From NCBI GenBank assembly GCA_964439885.1, contig CAYTPE010000007.1:1-26851 (forward strand): a stretch of 26,851 bases of DNA, in the 5' to 3' direction. Within the stretch, counting starts at the first letter, position 1. Every line of letters starts with the position of its first letter. The position numbers were made by a program, and so were the translations under genes. Below the pieces are notes generated by a model. That model had not been told where the DNA came from. It saw only the letters and a program-made list of their open reading frames with translations, and ran no database searches. Source of the DNA: CAYTPE01 sp964439885 (GTDB taxonomy: Bacteria > Patescibacteriota > Patescibacteriia > Magasanikbacterales > GWA2-37-8). Positions 1 to 6,675 of this stretch are shown here, piece by piece.

Positions 1-603
1 GATATGAATATCGGAAGCGCCTTCATAAACCGCGTTTTCGAGGACACTATTAACCACGTTTACTACCGATACTGCTTCAGCAGCTTTTTTGAGGTCTCCC
101 GTACTCGTTTCGCCAGAATTCTCTTGGATGACGCGTAGCTCGTCCTCCAGCTCAGTATGGTAATTTCGCAGAGCTTCTTTGAGGTCGCTTGGGCCAGTTA
201 GAAACACCTTTGGTTCAAGCCCTGTTTTGCGGCGTAAAAATTCAATAGTTTGGATATCGGTAGGGTCGGCCATGGCGAGCTTAATCTCCGAACTGCTTTT
301 TTCGAACGCAACCACTTGGTGTGTGCCGGCGACGGGAGCGGGAATTAGATTCAAAACTTCCTTTTTGATTTCCCGACCGCGCAGAGAAATAAAAGGAACC
401 TCCAGATATTCGGCTAATTTCTGGTAGTACTGCTCTTCGGGCAGGAGGCCGTCAGCAAACAAAACTTCTTCGACGGATTTGTTGGTCTTGCCAGCCTTTA
501 ACTGCGCAGCCTTCAGTTGACTGATGGTGACGTTAAACTTATATTCTTTAATAATTTTTTTGAGAACGTCAAATGAAGACATAGAGGAAAGAAAAGTGTT
601 CAT
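1..603 (-). CDS. pilB: Type IV pilus assembly ATPase PilB/GspE family, N-terminal part (3' end outside window)
   Basis: Translating the minus strand from the ATG at 603 gives about 200 residues open to the window edge. Residues about 10-150 fit the MshEN/T2SSE N-terminal domain (LLPEEQYYQKLAEYLEVPF, then LAMADPTDIQTIEFLRRKTG). The last residues, VVNVVNSVLENAVYEGASDI followed by HI, are the conserved entry to the GspE/PilB ATPase core. The family powers pilin polymerisation at the inner face of the membrane as a hexamer. Walker A and B motifs lie outside the window. A TATACT hexamer (604-609) abuts the ATG at 603, so the in-frame ATG at 582 (MSSFDVL) may be the real start. No Shine-Dalgarno sequence is seen for either. 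The gene is divergent from rpsF. Confidence 0.88.
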   Translation of the reverse strand, partial: MNTFLSSMSSFDVLKKIIKEYKFNVTISQLKAAQLKAGKTNKSVEEVLFADGLLPEEQYYQKLAEYLEVPFISLRGREIKKEVLNLIPAPVAGTHQVVAFEKSSSEIKLAMADPTDIQTIEFLRRKTGLEPKVFLTGPSDLKEALRNYHTELEDELRVIQENSGETSTGDLKKAAEAVSVVNVVNSVLENAVYEGASDIHI

Positions 604-669
604 AGTATACCACAAAAACGAGAAACCGAAAAATGAAGAATGTTCTTAACAGAACAGCGCTCGTTAGGG

Positions 670-697
670 TTGACAAAATGAAAAATTATGCTAAAAT
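670..697 (+). promoter_or_regulatory. Promoter of the rpsF-ssb-rpsR cluster
   Basis: TTGACA at 670-675, 16 bases, then TAAAAT at 692-697 form a near-consensus sigma-70 type promoter. The expected start near 704 leaves a leader of about 140 nt before rpsF. Confidence 0.7.
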
Positions 698-703
698 AGG
701 CCT

Positions 704-846
704 ACTTACGACTTTCCCCTTACACCAAGATGCTGCCTTGGTCGAAGAGAGCGCTTTATATATTTTAATTCCTACTACCTTCCCGACGTCGTCGGGATCC
801 ATTTTTCGCTTATTTAAGCGAAAAAGGTGGGGGAGCAACTATCGTT
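704..846 (+). promoter_or_regulatory. Structured 5' leader of rpsF, possible ribosomal-protein autoregulatory element
   Basis: Three hairpins can be drawn: ACCAAG/CTTGGT (724-729 with 737-742), CCCGAC/GTCGGG (782-787 with 791-796), and a perfect 11-base inverted repeat (802-812 with 815-825). The last ends four bases before a GGGGGAG ribosome binding site at 829-835. S6:S18-binding leaders are known upstream of rpsF in many bacteria, but I cannot match that consensus firmly. The hairpin next to the Shine-Dalgarno site is seen; autoregulation is inferred. Confidence 0.45.
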
Positions 847-1368
847 ATGAGTAAATACGAACTATTGTTAATCTTGCCAGGTACCCTGGACGAGAAAGAA
901 GTGGAGGCCCGTGCCAACGAAGTTTTACAGTTGGTGAAGGAAAATAGTGAAGAAACCGAACTTACCACCATGGGTAAGAATCGTTTGGCATACCCAATCA
1001 AACAGATTCGCTATGGGTATTTCTACACCATCGTCTTCAGCGCGACGGCTGAAAAAGCCAAGCTGTTAGAGAGTAAAATTCGCTTGATGCGCGACGTGTT
1101 GCGCGGCATTATCAGCCACTTCAACGCGCACCTGAGTGCCCAGCAGAAGAGCGCTTATGCCGCCCAATCTTTGCCAGAAATGAGCGAAGAGAAGGCTTCT
1201 CCGGCAGTGATGGAAGAGCGGGTAAAAGCCCTCGTGGGCGATCAGCCGGCAGTGGAAAACAAAACCGTGGAAAGCAAAGCCGCTCGAGACATAGAGAAAC
1301 TCGATATGGATTCTATCACCAAGAAGTTGGATGATTTAATGCAGGGTGATGTTATTCCAGGAGTCTAA
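847..1368 (+). CDS. rpsF: 30S ribosomal protein S6 with long acidic C-terminal extension
   Basis: S6 binds 16S rRNA as a heterodimer with S18 in the platform of the small subunit. Residues 1-95 hold the ferredoxin-like S6 fold: MSKYELLLILPGTLDEKEV at the start, then LAYPIKQIRYGYFYTIVFSA and IRLMRDVLRGIISH. The protein has 173 residues, against about 95-135 usual for S6. The extra C-terminal part is Ala/Glu-rich and ends in DMDSITKKLDDLMQGDVIPG, a tail type I associate with Patescibacteria S6. The start is supported by GGGGGAG at 829-835. ssb follows 26 bases after the stop and rpsR follows ssb, the common S6-SSB-S18 order. Confidence 0.95.
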   Translation: MSKYELLLILPGTLDEKEVEARANEVLQLVKENSEETELTTMGKNRLAYPIKQIRYGYFYTIVFSATAEKAKLLESKIRLMRDVLRGIISHFNAHLSAQQKSAYAAQSLPEMSEEKASPAVMEERVKALVGDQPAVENKTVESKAARDIEKLDMDSITKKLDDLMQGDVIPGV

Positions 1369-1394
1369 TCACTCTTACCCTTAATTTTTCTTCT

Positions 1395-1841
1395 ATGGAC
1401 CTCAACAAGGTAATGGTCATCGGTCGTTTGACCCGTGACCCAGAAGTGCGCTCCACACCAAGTGGTCGCTCGGTCGCAAGCTTCTCGGTTGCAACCGGTC
1501 GACAGTGGACAGACGCGAATGGTCAGCGCCAAAAGCAGACTGAGTTCCACAATGTGGTTGCATGGGGAAAGTTGGCCGAAACCGCCCAGCAGTATTTGCA
1601 CAAAGCCTCCCGCGTGTATGTGGAAGGTCGTTTGCAAACGCGTGACTGGACGGCGCAAGATGGCAGCAAACGCACCCGCACCGAAATTATTGCCGATAGC
1701 TTTATTATGCTCGATGGCAAACCAATGGGCGAAGGCACGAGTTACAGCGCGCCAGCTGGCAGCGCCCCCGCCTATGTGCCAAACGCCGCACCCGAAGAAG
1801 TGGTAGAAGAAGAAATAAAAGTTGAAGACATTCCATTTTAA
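1395..1841 (+). CDS. ssb: Single-stranded DNA-binding protein
   Basis: The 148-residue protein starts MDLNKVMVIGRLTRDPEVR, the classic SSB OB-fold entry. It continues with FHNVVAWGKLAETAQQYL and VYVEGRLQTRDWTAQDGSKR, which carry conserved ssDNA-stacking aromatic residues. The fold covers about residues 1-105. A short low-complexity Ala/Pro linker follows, and the acidic tail ends in EDIPF, the tip that recruits replication and repair partners. SSB coats single-stranded DNA as a tetramer during replication. The gene sits between rpsF and rpsR and is probably cotranscribed with both. Confidence 0.96.
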   Translation: MDLNKVMVIGRLTRDPEVRSTPSGRSVASFSVATGRQWTDANGQRQKQTEFHNVVAWGKLAETAQQYLHKASRVYVEGRLQTRDWTAQDGSKRTRTEIIADSFIMLDGKPMGEGTSYSAPAGSAPAYVPNAAPEEVVEEEIKVEDIPF

Positions 1842-1869
1842 TTACCTTATCTAGCAAAACAAAAATTAT

Positions 1870-2094
1870 ATGGCACCTACTCGCCGTGAAAAACCAAAAG
1901 CCTGCTTCTACTGTGTGAACAACAAGATGATTGTTGATTACAAAGATATTGGCACCCTCCGTCGTTTTGTTTCTTCTTACATGAAGATCGCTCCACGCCG
2001 CCGTTCAGGTCTCTGCGCGCTGCACCAACGTCAGGTAGCTCGTGAAATAAAGAAAGCCCGCCAGGCCGCTTTGATGGGCTATATGGCGCGATAA
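1870..2094 (+). CDS. rpsR: 30S ribosomal protein S18
   Basis: This 74-residue basic protein has the S18 core: KPKACFYCVNN, then DYKDIGTLRRFVSSYMKIAP and RRRSGLCALHQRQVAREIKK. S18 pairs with S6 in the 30S platform. The cysteines at the start of the core (CFYC) and one in the GLC segment may make a zinc-type site, as in some S18 proteins; this is inferred. The length is normal. The gene follows ssb by 28 bases, and a palindromic spacer follows it. Confidence 0.95.
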   Translation: MAPTRREKPKACFYCVNNKMIVDYKDIGTLRRFVSSYMKIAPRRRSGLCALHQRQVAREIKKARQAALMGYMAR

Positions 2095-2112
2095 TCGCGT
2101 AACGCGTATCTC

Positions 2113-2170
2113 ATAACGCATAACGTATAACGTTGTGACCGTGGTCACGCCGCGTTCCACGTTATGCGTT
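2113..2170 (+). repeat. Palindromic spacer between rpsR and epmA built from ATAACG words
   Basis: A perfect 12-base inverted repeat, AACGCATAACGT (2115-2126) and ACGTTATGCGTT (2159-2170), encloses a second palindrome, GTGACC-GT-GGTCAC (2135-2148). The word ATAACG or its complement recurs through 2099-2178. It could fold as a cruciform or act as a transcript end. There is no long T-run after it, so a simple intrinsic terminator is doubtful. Confidence 0.7.
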
Positions 2171-2186
2171 TTGCGTTATATATACT

Positions 2187-3233
2187 ATGTCCACTTGGCT
2201 CGACCTACAAAATAACCCACGCCTCATGCGGGTGTACCAATCGCGAACAGACATAATCCGTCTTATTCGTGAATTTTTTTGGTCCCACGGTTTTACGGAG
2301 ACAGATACACCAATCGCAGTGCGCTACCCGAGCCAGGAGCCGTATCTCAATTTCATGAACGTGACCGTACACGATACACACAACACAACACATCCGATGT
2401 ATCTGAGAACGAGTCCGGAATTTGCTTTGAAAAAATTGTTGGCAGCAGGATACGAGAAAATTTTTGAGATTGGCAAGTGTTTTCGTGACAATGAAAATTT
2501 TGGTGGTACGCACAATCCGGAGTTTACCATGATTGAATGGTACCGTAGTCCGGGCAGTCTGAGCGAGATAATGGATGATGTGGAAGGACTGTTTCGCTTT
2601 GTTGCGAAAGGAATTAAGAACTATGAATTAAGAATGAAGAATGTAATTGTGCGACCCGACCAAGCATGGGAGCGGATGACGATGAAAGACGTGTGGAAAA
2701 AATATGTTGATGTGAATCTTGACGAATATTTAAAGATTGAAAGATTAAAAGATTTAGTGATCAGACGCGGCTACCACGTGAGCGAGGATGATGCCTATGA
2801 AGATCTTTTCTTCAAGATTTTTCTCAACGAAATTGAACCGAAGCTCGGGTTTGAAAAACCAATATTTGTGTATGATTACCCGGCGCAAATGGCGTCACTC
2901 TCGCGATTGTGTAGCCACGACCCTCGGTACGCTGAGCGTATGGAGTGCTATGTGGCAGGCCTTGAGCTGTGCAACGCGTTTGGCGAGCTTACTGATGGCG
3001 CAGAGCAGAAGAAGCGACTGGAAGGAGACAAAGCCTTGCGTCAGAAACTTGGCAAAGAAACTTGGCCGGTCGATGAAGACTTTATCGCAAGCCTGCCGAC
3101 CATAGCCGAGCGCAGCGAGAATACGGCCGGTATTGCGTTGGGTGTGGATCGTATGGTAGTATTGTTCACCGGAGCCAAAGATATAAATGAAGTGATATTC
3201 GGGGCGATGAGCGACCAAATCCAAAGTCCATAA
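2187..3233 (+). CDS. epmA: EF-P lysine ligase EpmA (PoxA/GenX), truncated class II lysyl-tRNA synthetase paralogue
   Basis: The protein has 348 residues and only a class II synthetase catalytic core; the N-terminal anticodon-binding domain of LysRS is absent, as in EpmA. Visible motifs are motif 2 (KCFRDNENFG with GTHNPEFTMIEWYR), the EpmA-like segment FVYDYPAQMASLSR with GLELCNAFGELTDG, and motif 3 (GIALGVDRMVVLFTG). EpmA adenylates lysine and attaches it to a conserved lysine of elongation factor P. efp is the next gene, which strongly supports the call. No EpmB-like aminomutase gene is in the window. Residues about 142-153 and 183-191 are encoded by low-complexity DNA like the nearby intergenic repeats. 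Confidence 0.92.
   Translation: MSTWLDLQNNPRLMRVYQSRTDIIRLIREFFWSHGFTETDTPIAVRYPSQEPYLNFMNVTVHDTHNTTHPMYLRTSPEFALKKLLAAGYEKIFEIGKCFRDNENFGGTHNPEFTMIEWYRSPGSLSEIMDDVEGLFRFVAKGIKNYELRMKNVIVRPDQAWERMTMKDVWKKYVDVNLDEYLKIERLKDLVIRRGYHVSEDDAYEDLFFKIFLNEIEPKLGFEKPIFVYDYPAQMASLSRLCSHDPRYAERMECYVAGLELCNAFGELTDGAEQKKRLEGDKALRQKLGKETWPVDEDFIASLPTIAERSENTAGIALGVDRMVVLFTGAKDINEVIFGAMSDQIQSP
2611..2646 (+). repeat. GAATTA-type repeat filler inside epmA
   Basis: This stretch reads as repeats of GAATTA(A)GAA and encodes the KNYELRMKN-like peptide within EpmA. The same words form the spacer at 5469-5497. Similar short-period DNA, AAAGATTGAAAGATTAAAAG, occurs at 2732-2751, still inside epmA, and resembles the spacer at 3874-3912. 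Confidence 0.6.
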
Positions 3234-3269
3234 AGTCTATAAAGTCACGTCACGACTTTACAGACTTTA
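3231..3269 (+). repeat. Imperfect 16-bp inverted repeat at the 3' end of epmA, probable terminator or RNA end structure
   Basis: TAAAGTCTATAAAGTC (3231-3246) pairs with GACTTTACAGACTTTA (3254-3269) at 15 of 16 positions, with a 7-base loop. The epmA stop codon is the first three bases of the left arm. Further GACTTTT words continue to 3294, just before efp. Confidence 0.75.
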
Positions 3270-3297
3270 AAGACTTTTGACTTTTAGACTTTTACAT

Positions 3298-3870
3298 ATG
3301 GCCACAACAACCGACATTCGCAAAGGAGCAGTCATCAAGCACAACGACGGTCTGTACGTCGTAGTGGAATTTCAACACGTGAACCCTGGCAAGGGGGCAG
3401 CCTTTACGCGTACCCGCATGAAGGAGCTCTCCACCGGAAAAGTGATCGAAATTACCTATAAGAGCGGTGAATCGCTCGATATCGTGAGTGTGAGCTTCCA
3501 AACCATGCAATACCTCTATAAGACAGACAACCGATTTGCCTTCATGAACAATACCACGTTCGAGCAGGTGGAAATGGATGAGGATTTGGTAGGTGATGAC
3601 GCTAAGTATCTCAAAGAAGGGCTCGAAGTTATTATTGGTGTCTATGAGGAGCGTCCAGTATCAATTCAGCTTCCGAAGAAAATTCAGTATAAAGTTGTGG
3701 AAGCTCCGCCAGCGGTGAAGGGCGACTCAGCTTCGGGAAATGTGACTAAAGAAATTGTACTCGACAACGGCCTCCGCATTCAGGCGCCGATTTTTATCAA
3801 AGATGGTGAGGAGATTCTCGTTAACACCGAAACCGGTGAGTATTCGGCACGAGCGCAGGGGGAGAAGTAG
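3298..3870 (+). CDS. efp: Elongation factor P
   Basis: EF-P binds between the ribosomal P and E sites and relieves stalling at polyproline. I chose the ATG at 3298 (MATTTDIRKGAVI), the normal N-terminus, which gives 190 residues and the usual three beta-barrel domains; an upstream in-frame codon at 3277 falls in the repeat spacer. The modification loop reads HVNPGKGAAF, with the acceptor lysine at residue 32 as PGKG. The family usually has KPGKG; here the lysine before the proline is asparagine. The C-terminal OB domain is seen at ETGEYSARA. The gene lies directly downstream of epmA, whose product is expected to lysylate K32. Confidence 0.96.
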   Translation: MATTTDIRKGAVIKHNDGLYVVVEFQHVNPGKGAAFTRTRMKELSTGKVIEITYKSGESLDIVSVSFQTMQYLYKTDNRFAFMNNTTFEQVEMDEDLVGDDAKYLKEGLEVIIGVYEERPVSIQLPKKIQYKVVEAPPAVKGDSASGNVTKEIVLDNGLRIQAPIFIKDGEEILVNTETGEYSARAQGEK

Positions 3871-3913
3871 AAATTATTGAAAAGTTATTGAAAGATTATT
3901 AAAAAGTTATTTT

Positions 3914-3948
3914 ATAGAGATGCGATTTACCGCGTCTCTATTTTTTTA
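3914..3948 (+). terminator. Intrinsic terminator of efp
   Basis: ATAGAGA (3914-3920) pairs with TCTCTAT (3935-3941), with an inner GCG/CGC pair, and is followed by a run of T to 3947. The right half overlaps the last codons of the convergent gene ending at 3927. Confidence 0.75.
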
Positions 3949-5390
3949 ACCATGCCGTGATCGGCGTCAACTTCGATATAGTCGCCCGTTTCAAAAACTT
4001 TTGTCGCGTGTCCAGTTCCAATCACACATGGCACTTTGAGTTCACGCGCCACAATGGCAGCATGGCAGAGTACACCGCCTTCATTTGTAACAATCGCGGC
4101 TGCTTTTTTCATCGCTGGGACAAATTCTGGCGTTGTCATAGTAGTAACGAGAATTTCACCACCTTCAAATTCTTTAATATGTTCTTTTGTTAGAACGACG
4201 CGCACTCGACCAGATGCGACGCCTTTATACGCTATTGCACCTTTCAGTTCCGGCGTTTGCGTTATCCCATGACCGCCAAGTTCAGCCAGCACGATCTTCG
4301 CGACCTCGTCGGGACCCACAGTGAAAAGTAAACCGTTTTTATCATAACGCAGAGCGTAGTTTTTACAACGCTGTTCCAGATCAACTGTTAAAAAAGAAAC
4401 CGTGCCTTCAGTGAGAGCCGCCATTATTTCATCTGGGGCAAGCGCGCACAGATGGCGTAGAGATAGGCCTAAGCGACAAGCAATTTTCAGGAATAGTGGC
4501 TGAATAAAAAAATTAGTTTTCGATTGCATCTCAACCCGAAACGTTCGTAAGTACACCAGCTCGCGTAGGAGTTCAATCTCCTTTTTGACATGATCGCTGA
4601 AATCATGTTCGTCCATCGTTTGTTCGTATACTTTAGTATCAGTTTGCATTTGTTTGAGCATTAAATTTAGCTCTGTTTTTAATTCCATTTCATCTCGCGT
4701 AAGAAGTAGTTTAAGGCGTTCCTTAAAGTAGGCTTCAGTATAAGCCTCTTCGTCGATATTGTAACAACAGAGCCAGCAATATTTTTTCACATGTTGAGCG
4801 AGGAGTACTTTTTCCTGCTGTGTATTACGTTTTACCGCAATAGCAAGTTGAAGCAGGTCAATTGATTCCTTTTGAAATTCGGAAAATGCTGGCGTGGTCA
4901 TCAAATTCGCAAGGGTAGGCGCAACACCACTCTCATGATTTTTTTTCGCAAGAGCGTTCGTAATGTTATTCGTCAGTGTTTGCTCAAGCGCCACTGGAAT
5001 CACCATAAATTTAGTGAAATTAATATATGCATCGCAAAATTTTATAAACGCTTTCAGCAAAACCTGGTTTGTCACAGTAGACACATTCACACTTGATTTC
5101 CGAGCCTGAAAAACAAGTTGAGCGCATGCATCGCGGCAATCGAGCGCCAGTTCAGTAGGATAATTTGAATTGTCTTTGATTTTATTTACTACTCGAGCAC
5201 TCATCGCGCGGGTGTCCGCGGCATCTAAATAGACTTCGCCCAGTTCGTCTCTGACAATGCTCAGCCAATCACACCCCTGACCTAGATATTTCGCCACTTC
5301 GTCCCGTGAGCCTACCGCAGTCACCAATAACCGAAAAAGGGTAAAACGGCGGCTTACGATGGGGAGCCATTTGGTTTGGACGGTGTTCAT
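3927..5390 (-). CDS. Protein with C-terminal PEP-utilising-enzyme mobile (phosphohistidine) domain
   Basis: The 487-residue protein has a clear swivelling phosphohistidine domain at about residues 395-485: GVASGRVRVVLTKEHI, ILVTTMTTPEFVPAMKKAAA, then GGVLCHAAIVARELKVPCV with the catalytic histidine in place. This is the domain of PEP synthase and PPDK. The ATP-grasp domain and the C-terminal PEP-binding barrel are both missing. The first ~390 residues are helical and charged, and I do not recognise a family. It may receive or pass phosphate with a partner, or act on another substrate, as rifampicin phosphotransferase-like proteins do; this is inference. The gene is divergent from two TrmB-like regulators, which may control it. 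Confidence 0.8.
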   Translation of the reverse strand: MNTVQTKWLPIVSRRFTLFRLLVTAVGSRDEVAKYLGQGCDWLSIVRDELGEVYLDAADTRAMSARVVNKIKDNSNYPTELALDCRDACAQLVFQARKSSVNVSTVTNQVLLKAFIKFCDAYINFTKFMVIPVALEQTLTNNITNALAKKNHESGVAPTLANLMTTPAFSEFQKESIDLLQLAIAVKRNTQQEKVLLAQHVKKYCWLCCYNIDEEAYTEAYFKERLKLLLTRDEMELKTELNLMLKQMQTDTKVYEQTMDEHDFSDHVKKEIELLRELVYLRTFRVEMQSKTNFFIQPLFLKIACRLGLSLRHLCALAPDEIMAALTEGTVSFLTVDLEQRCKNYALRYDKNGLLFTVGPDEVAKIVLAELGGHGITQTPELKGAIAYKGVASGRVRVVLTKEHIKEFEGGEILVTTMTTPEFVPAMKKAAAIVTNEGGVLCHAAIVARELKVPCVIGTGHATKVFETGDYIEVDADHGMVKKIETR

Positions 5391-5403
5391 AATGAGGAGT
5401 TAT

Positions 5404-5433
5404 TTGACTAAACAGCTCAGTATACGATAGAAT
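5404..5433 (+). promoter_or_regulatory. Promoter of the TrmB-like gene pair
   Basis: TTGACT (5404-5409), 18 bases, TAGAAT (5428-5433). The expected start is near 5440, about 55 nt before the ATG at 5494. Confidence 0.5.
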
Positions 5434-5440
5434 AAAAAAA

Positions 5441-5469
5441 GATATAAATGACGTTACTTCTGACGTCAA
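5441..5469 (-). promoter_or_regulatory. Promoter of the phosphohistidine-domain gene with palindromic operator candidate
   Basis: On the minus strand TTGACG (5464-5469), 17 bases, TATATC (5441-5446). An inverted repeat TGACGT...ACGTCA (5449-5454 and 5463-5468) spans the spacer and -35 region. It is a candidate site for the adjacent TrmB-like regulators; the site is seen, its use is inferred. Confidence 0.45.
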
Positions 5470-5497
5470 ATTAGGAATTAAGAATTAGGAATTATGA
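5469..5497 (+). repeat. GAATTA repeat spacer running into a start codon
   Basis: Iterated AGGAATTA/AGAATTA words fill the last 25 bases before the TrmB-like gene and include its ATG. The same words occur inside epmA at 2611-2646. Confidence 0.6.
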
Positions 5498-6144
5498 ATC
5501 AGGGTATTGGCCAGAGTTTAGTCGACGGGCTTATGAAACTTGGGTTAACGGATAAAGAGGCAGCTGTCTATGCGGCAGTGCTTAAGATGAAAAAAGGAAC
5601 TGCTTTGAGTGTTGCCGAAGCCGCCGGAATTAAGCGGCCGACAGTGTATTCGGTACTTGAGTCGCTGCACACAAAAAGGCTCGTCCGGCCCAGCCGATTC
5701 CGTGATGTTTTGGATTTTCATGTTGAGCCAGTTGAGAATCTTAAACAATACGTCGATACTCAAAAAGAGGCGCTGTTACACGAGCTGCCACACGTTCAAA
5801 GGTTGTATAATAATCGTCAATTCAAAGTTCGACTGCGCGTGTATCACGATATCGAACATGCCAAGGTGCTCTTTGAAAAAAGTTTGCGAGAAAAATCACG
5901 AATAACGATTGTCGGAAATGAGAATTGGTTTAAGGAAACTTTTGGCGACTATTGGAATTTTTATACCAAACGCGCTGGCGCAACGATTGGCTTGCCGGTA
6001 TTTAAATATCACGTCGGCAGCGCCGCGCTTTTGCTCTGGAGTGATAAAATTGCTTTTATCAGCCAGACCGACGAACCGCAGATAGTTGCTTTCAAAAATA
6101 AAGAATTAAACGAATTATATGGAAAAGCTGCTCGAAAGCTTTGA
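5494..6144 (+). CDS. TrmB-like transcriptional regulator
   Basis: The 216-residue protein has an N-terminal winged helix at about residues 10-75: LMKLGLTDKEAAVYAAVLKM, then LSVAEAAGIKRPTVYSVLES with the recognition helix, and LHTKRLVRPSRF in the wing. This is the TrmB/sugar-responsive type. A short helical linker follows. The C-terminal part (about 110-216) resembles the effector domain of bacterial TrmB homologues (SRITIVGNENWF, ALLLWSDKIAFIS). It overlaps the next gene by 26 bases, so the two are cotranscribed and probably translationally coupled. The gene is divergent from the phosphohistidine-domain gene. The start lies in a GAATTA repeat and has no Shine-Dalgarno sequence. Confidence 0.82.
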   Translation: MNQGIGQSLVDGLMKLGLTDKEAAVYAAVLKMKKGTALSVAEAAGIKRPTVYSVLESLHTKRLVRPSRFRDVLDFHVEPVENLKQYVDTQKEALLHELPHVQRLYNNRQFKVRLRVYHDIEHAKVLFEKSLREKSRITIVGNENWFKETFGDYWNFYTKRAGATIGLPVFKYHVGSAALLLWSDKIAFISQTDEPQIVAFKNKELNELYGKAARKL

Positions 6145-6634
6145 TGTACGCTTCACCGAAGCGCGTGTCTACAAAAAATTATTGTTACTGGGTGGCGCGA
6201 GTGTCAGTCAGATCGCCAAAAACCTTGGCATCATCCGCACATCGTGCCAAGAGTACATAAAAAATCTTGTTCAAAAAGGCTTGGTTAATTCGACTAAAAT
6301 CAAAAATAAATATTTTTATCAGGCAGAGGATCCGGATGTACTGCGTCAACGCATTGATGAGCGGGTCTATACGCTTGACAGGTTACTGCCGAAACTCAAA
6401 GAGCTTGGTAAACAAGAAGAGTGGGCCGTCGCGTCGACGACAAAAGATGAGGTTGATAAGAAACTAAGGTGGGCAAAGCGAAAGAAGTTCAATGTGCTAA
6501 AATTTGGCAATGAGAAAGTAGGCGGTGTAATCGTAAATGGTACATGCGTTGTGCTTGTTAGTGAGTATGATGAACTGCCGGTGGTTGAGATCGTGTCTGA
6601 GGAGATAGCAAAGCTGCACAAGATATTGTTTTAA
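6119..6634 (+). CDS. Second TrmB-like winged-helix regulator
   Basis: This 171-residue protein starts inside the 3' end of the preceding regulator (26-base overlap, other frame). The winged helix covers about residues 5-65: FDVRFTEARVYKKLLLLGGA, VSQIAKNLGIIRTSCQEYIK, NLVQKGLVNSTKIKNKYFY. The C-terminal half is a shortened effector-like domain (KKFNVLKFGNEKVGGVIVNG, VVLVSEYDELPVVEIVSEEI) comparable to the end of its neighbour. The shared layout suggests the two arose by duplication and may work together, perhaps as a heterodimer; this is inference. An intrinsic terminator follows directly. Confidence 0.72.
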   Translation: MEKLLESFDVRFTEARVYKKLLLLGGASVSQIAKNLGIIRTSCQEYIKNLVQKGLVNSTKIKNKYFYQAEDPDVLRQRIDERVYTLDRLLPKLKELGKQEEWAVASTTKDEVDKKLRWAKRKKFNVLKFGNEKVGGVIVNGTCVVLVSEYDELPVVEIVSEEIAKLHKILF

Positions 6635-6636
6635 AC

Positions 6637-6667
6637 AAAAAACCGGCCATGAGTGGTCGGTTTTTTT
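6637..6667 (+). terminator. Intrinsic terminator after the TrmB-like pair
   Basis: AAACCGGCCA / TGGTCGGTTT hairpin followed by seven T. It may work in both directions, because A-rich sequence on the left serves the convergent small gene ending at 6676. Confidence 0.85.
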
Positions 6668-6675
6668 AATACTAA

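Noticed and set aside
704..846. Firm call of the known S6:S18 leader family
   Set aside because: Hairpins are present, but I cannot place the conserved core of that motif with confidence.
633..854. Plus-strand 73-residue frame upstream of rpsF
   Set aside because: It covers the promoter and the structured leader and has no family features, so it is taken as chance.
2095..2186. Palindromic spacer as an insertion sequence or attachment site
   Set aside because: No transposase or integrase frame, no target duplication, and similar word repeats fill other spacers nearby.
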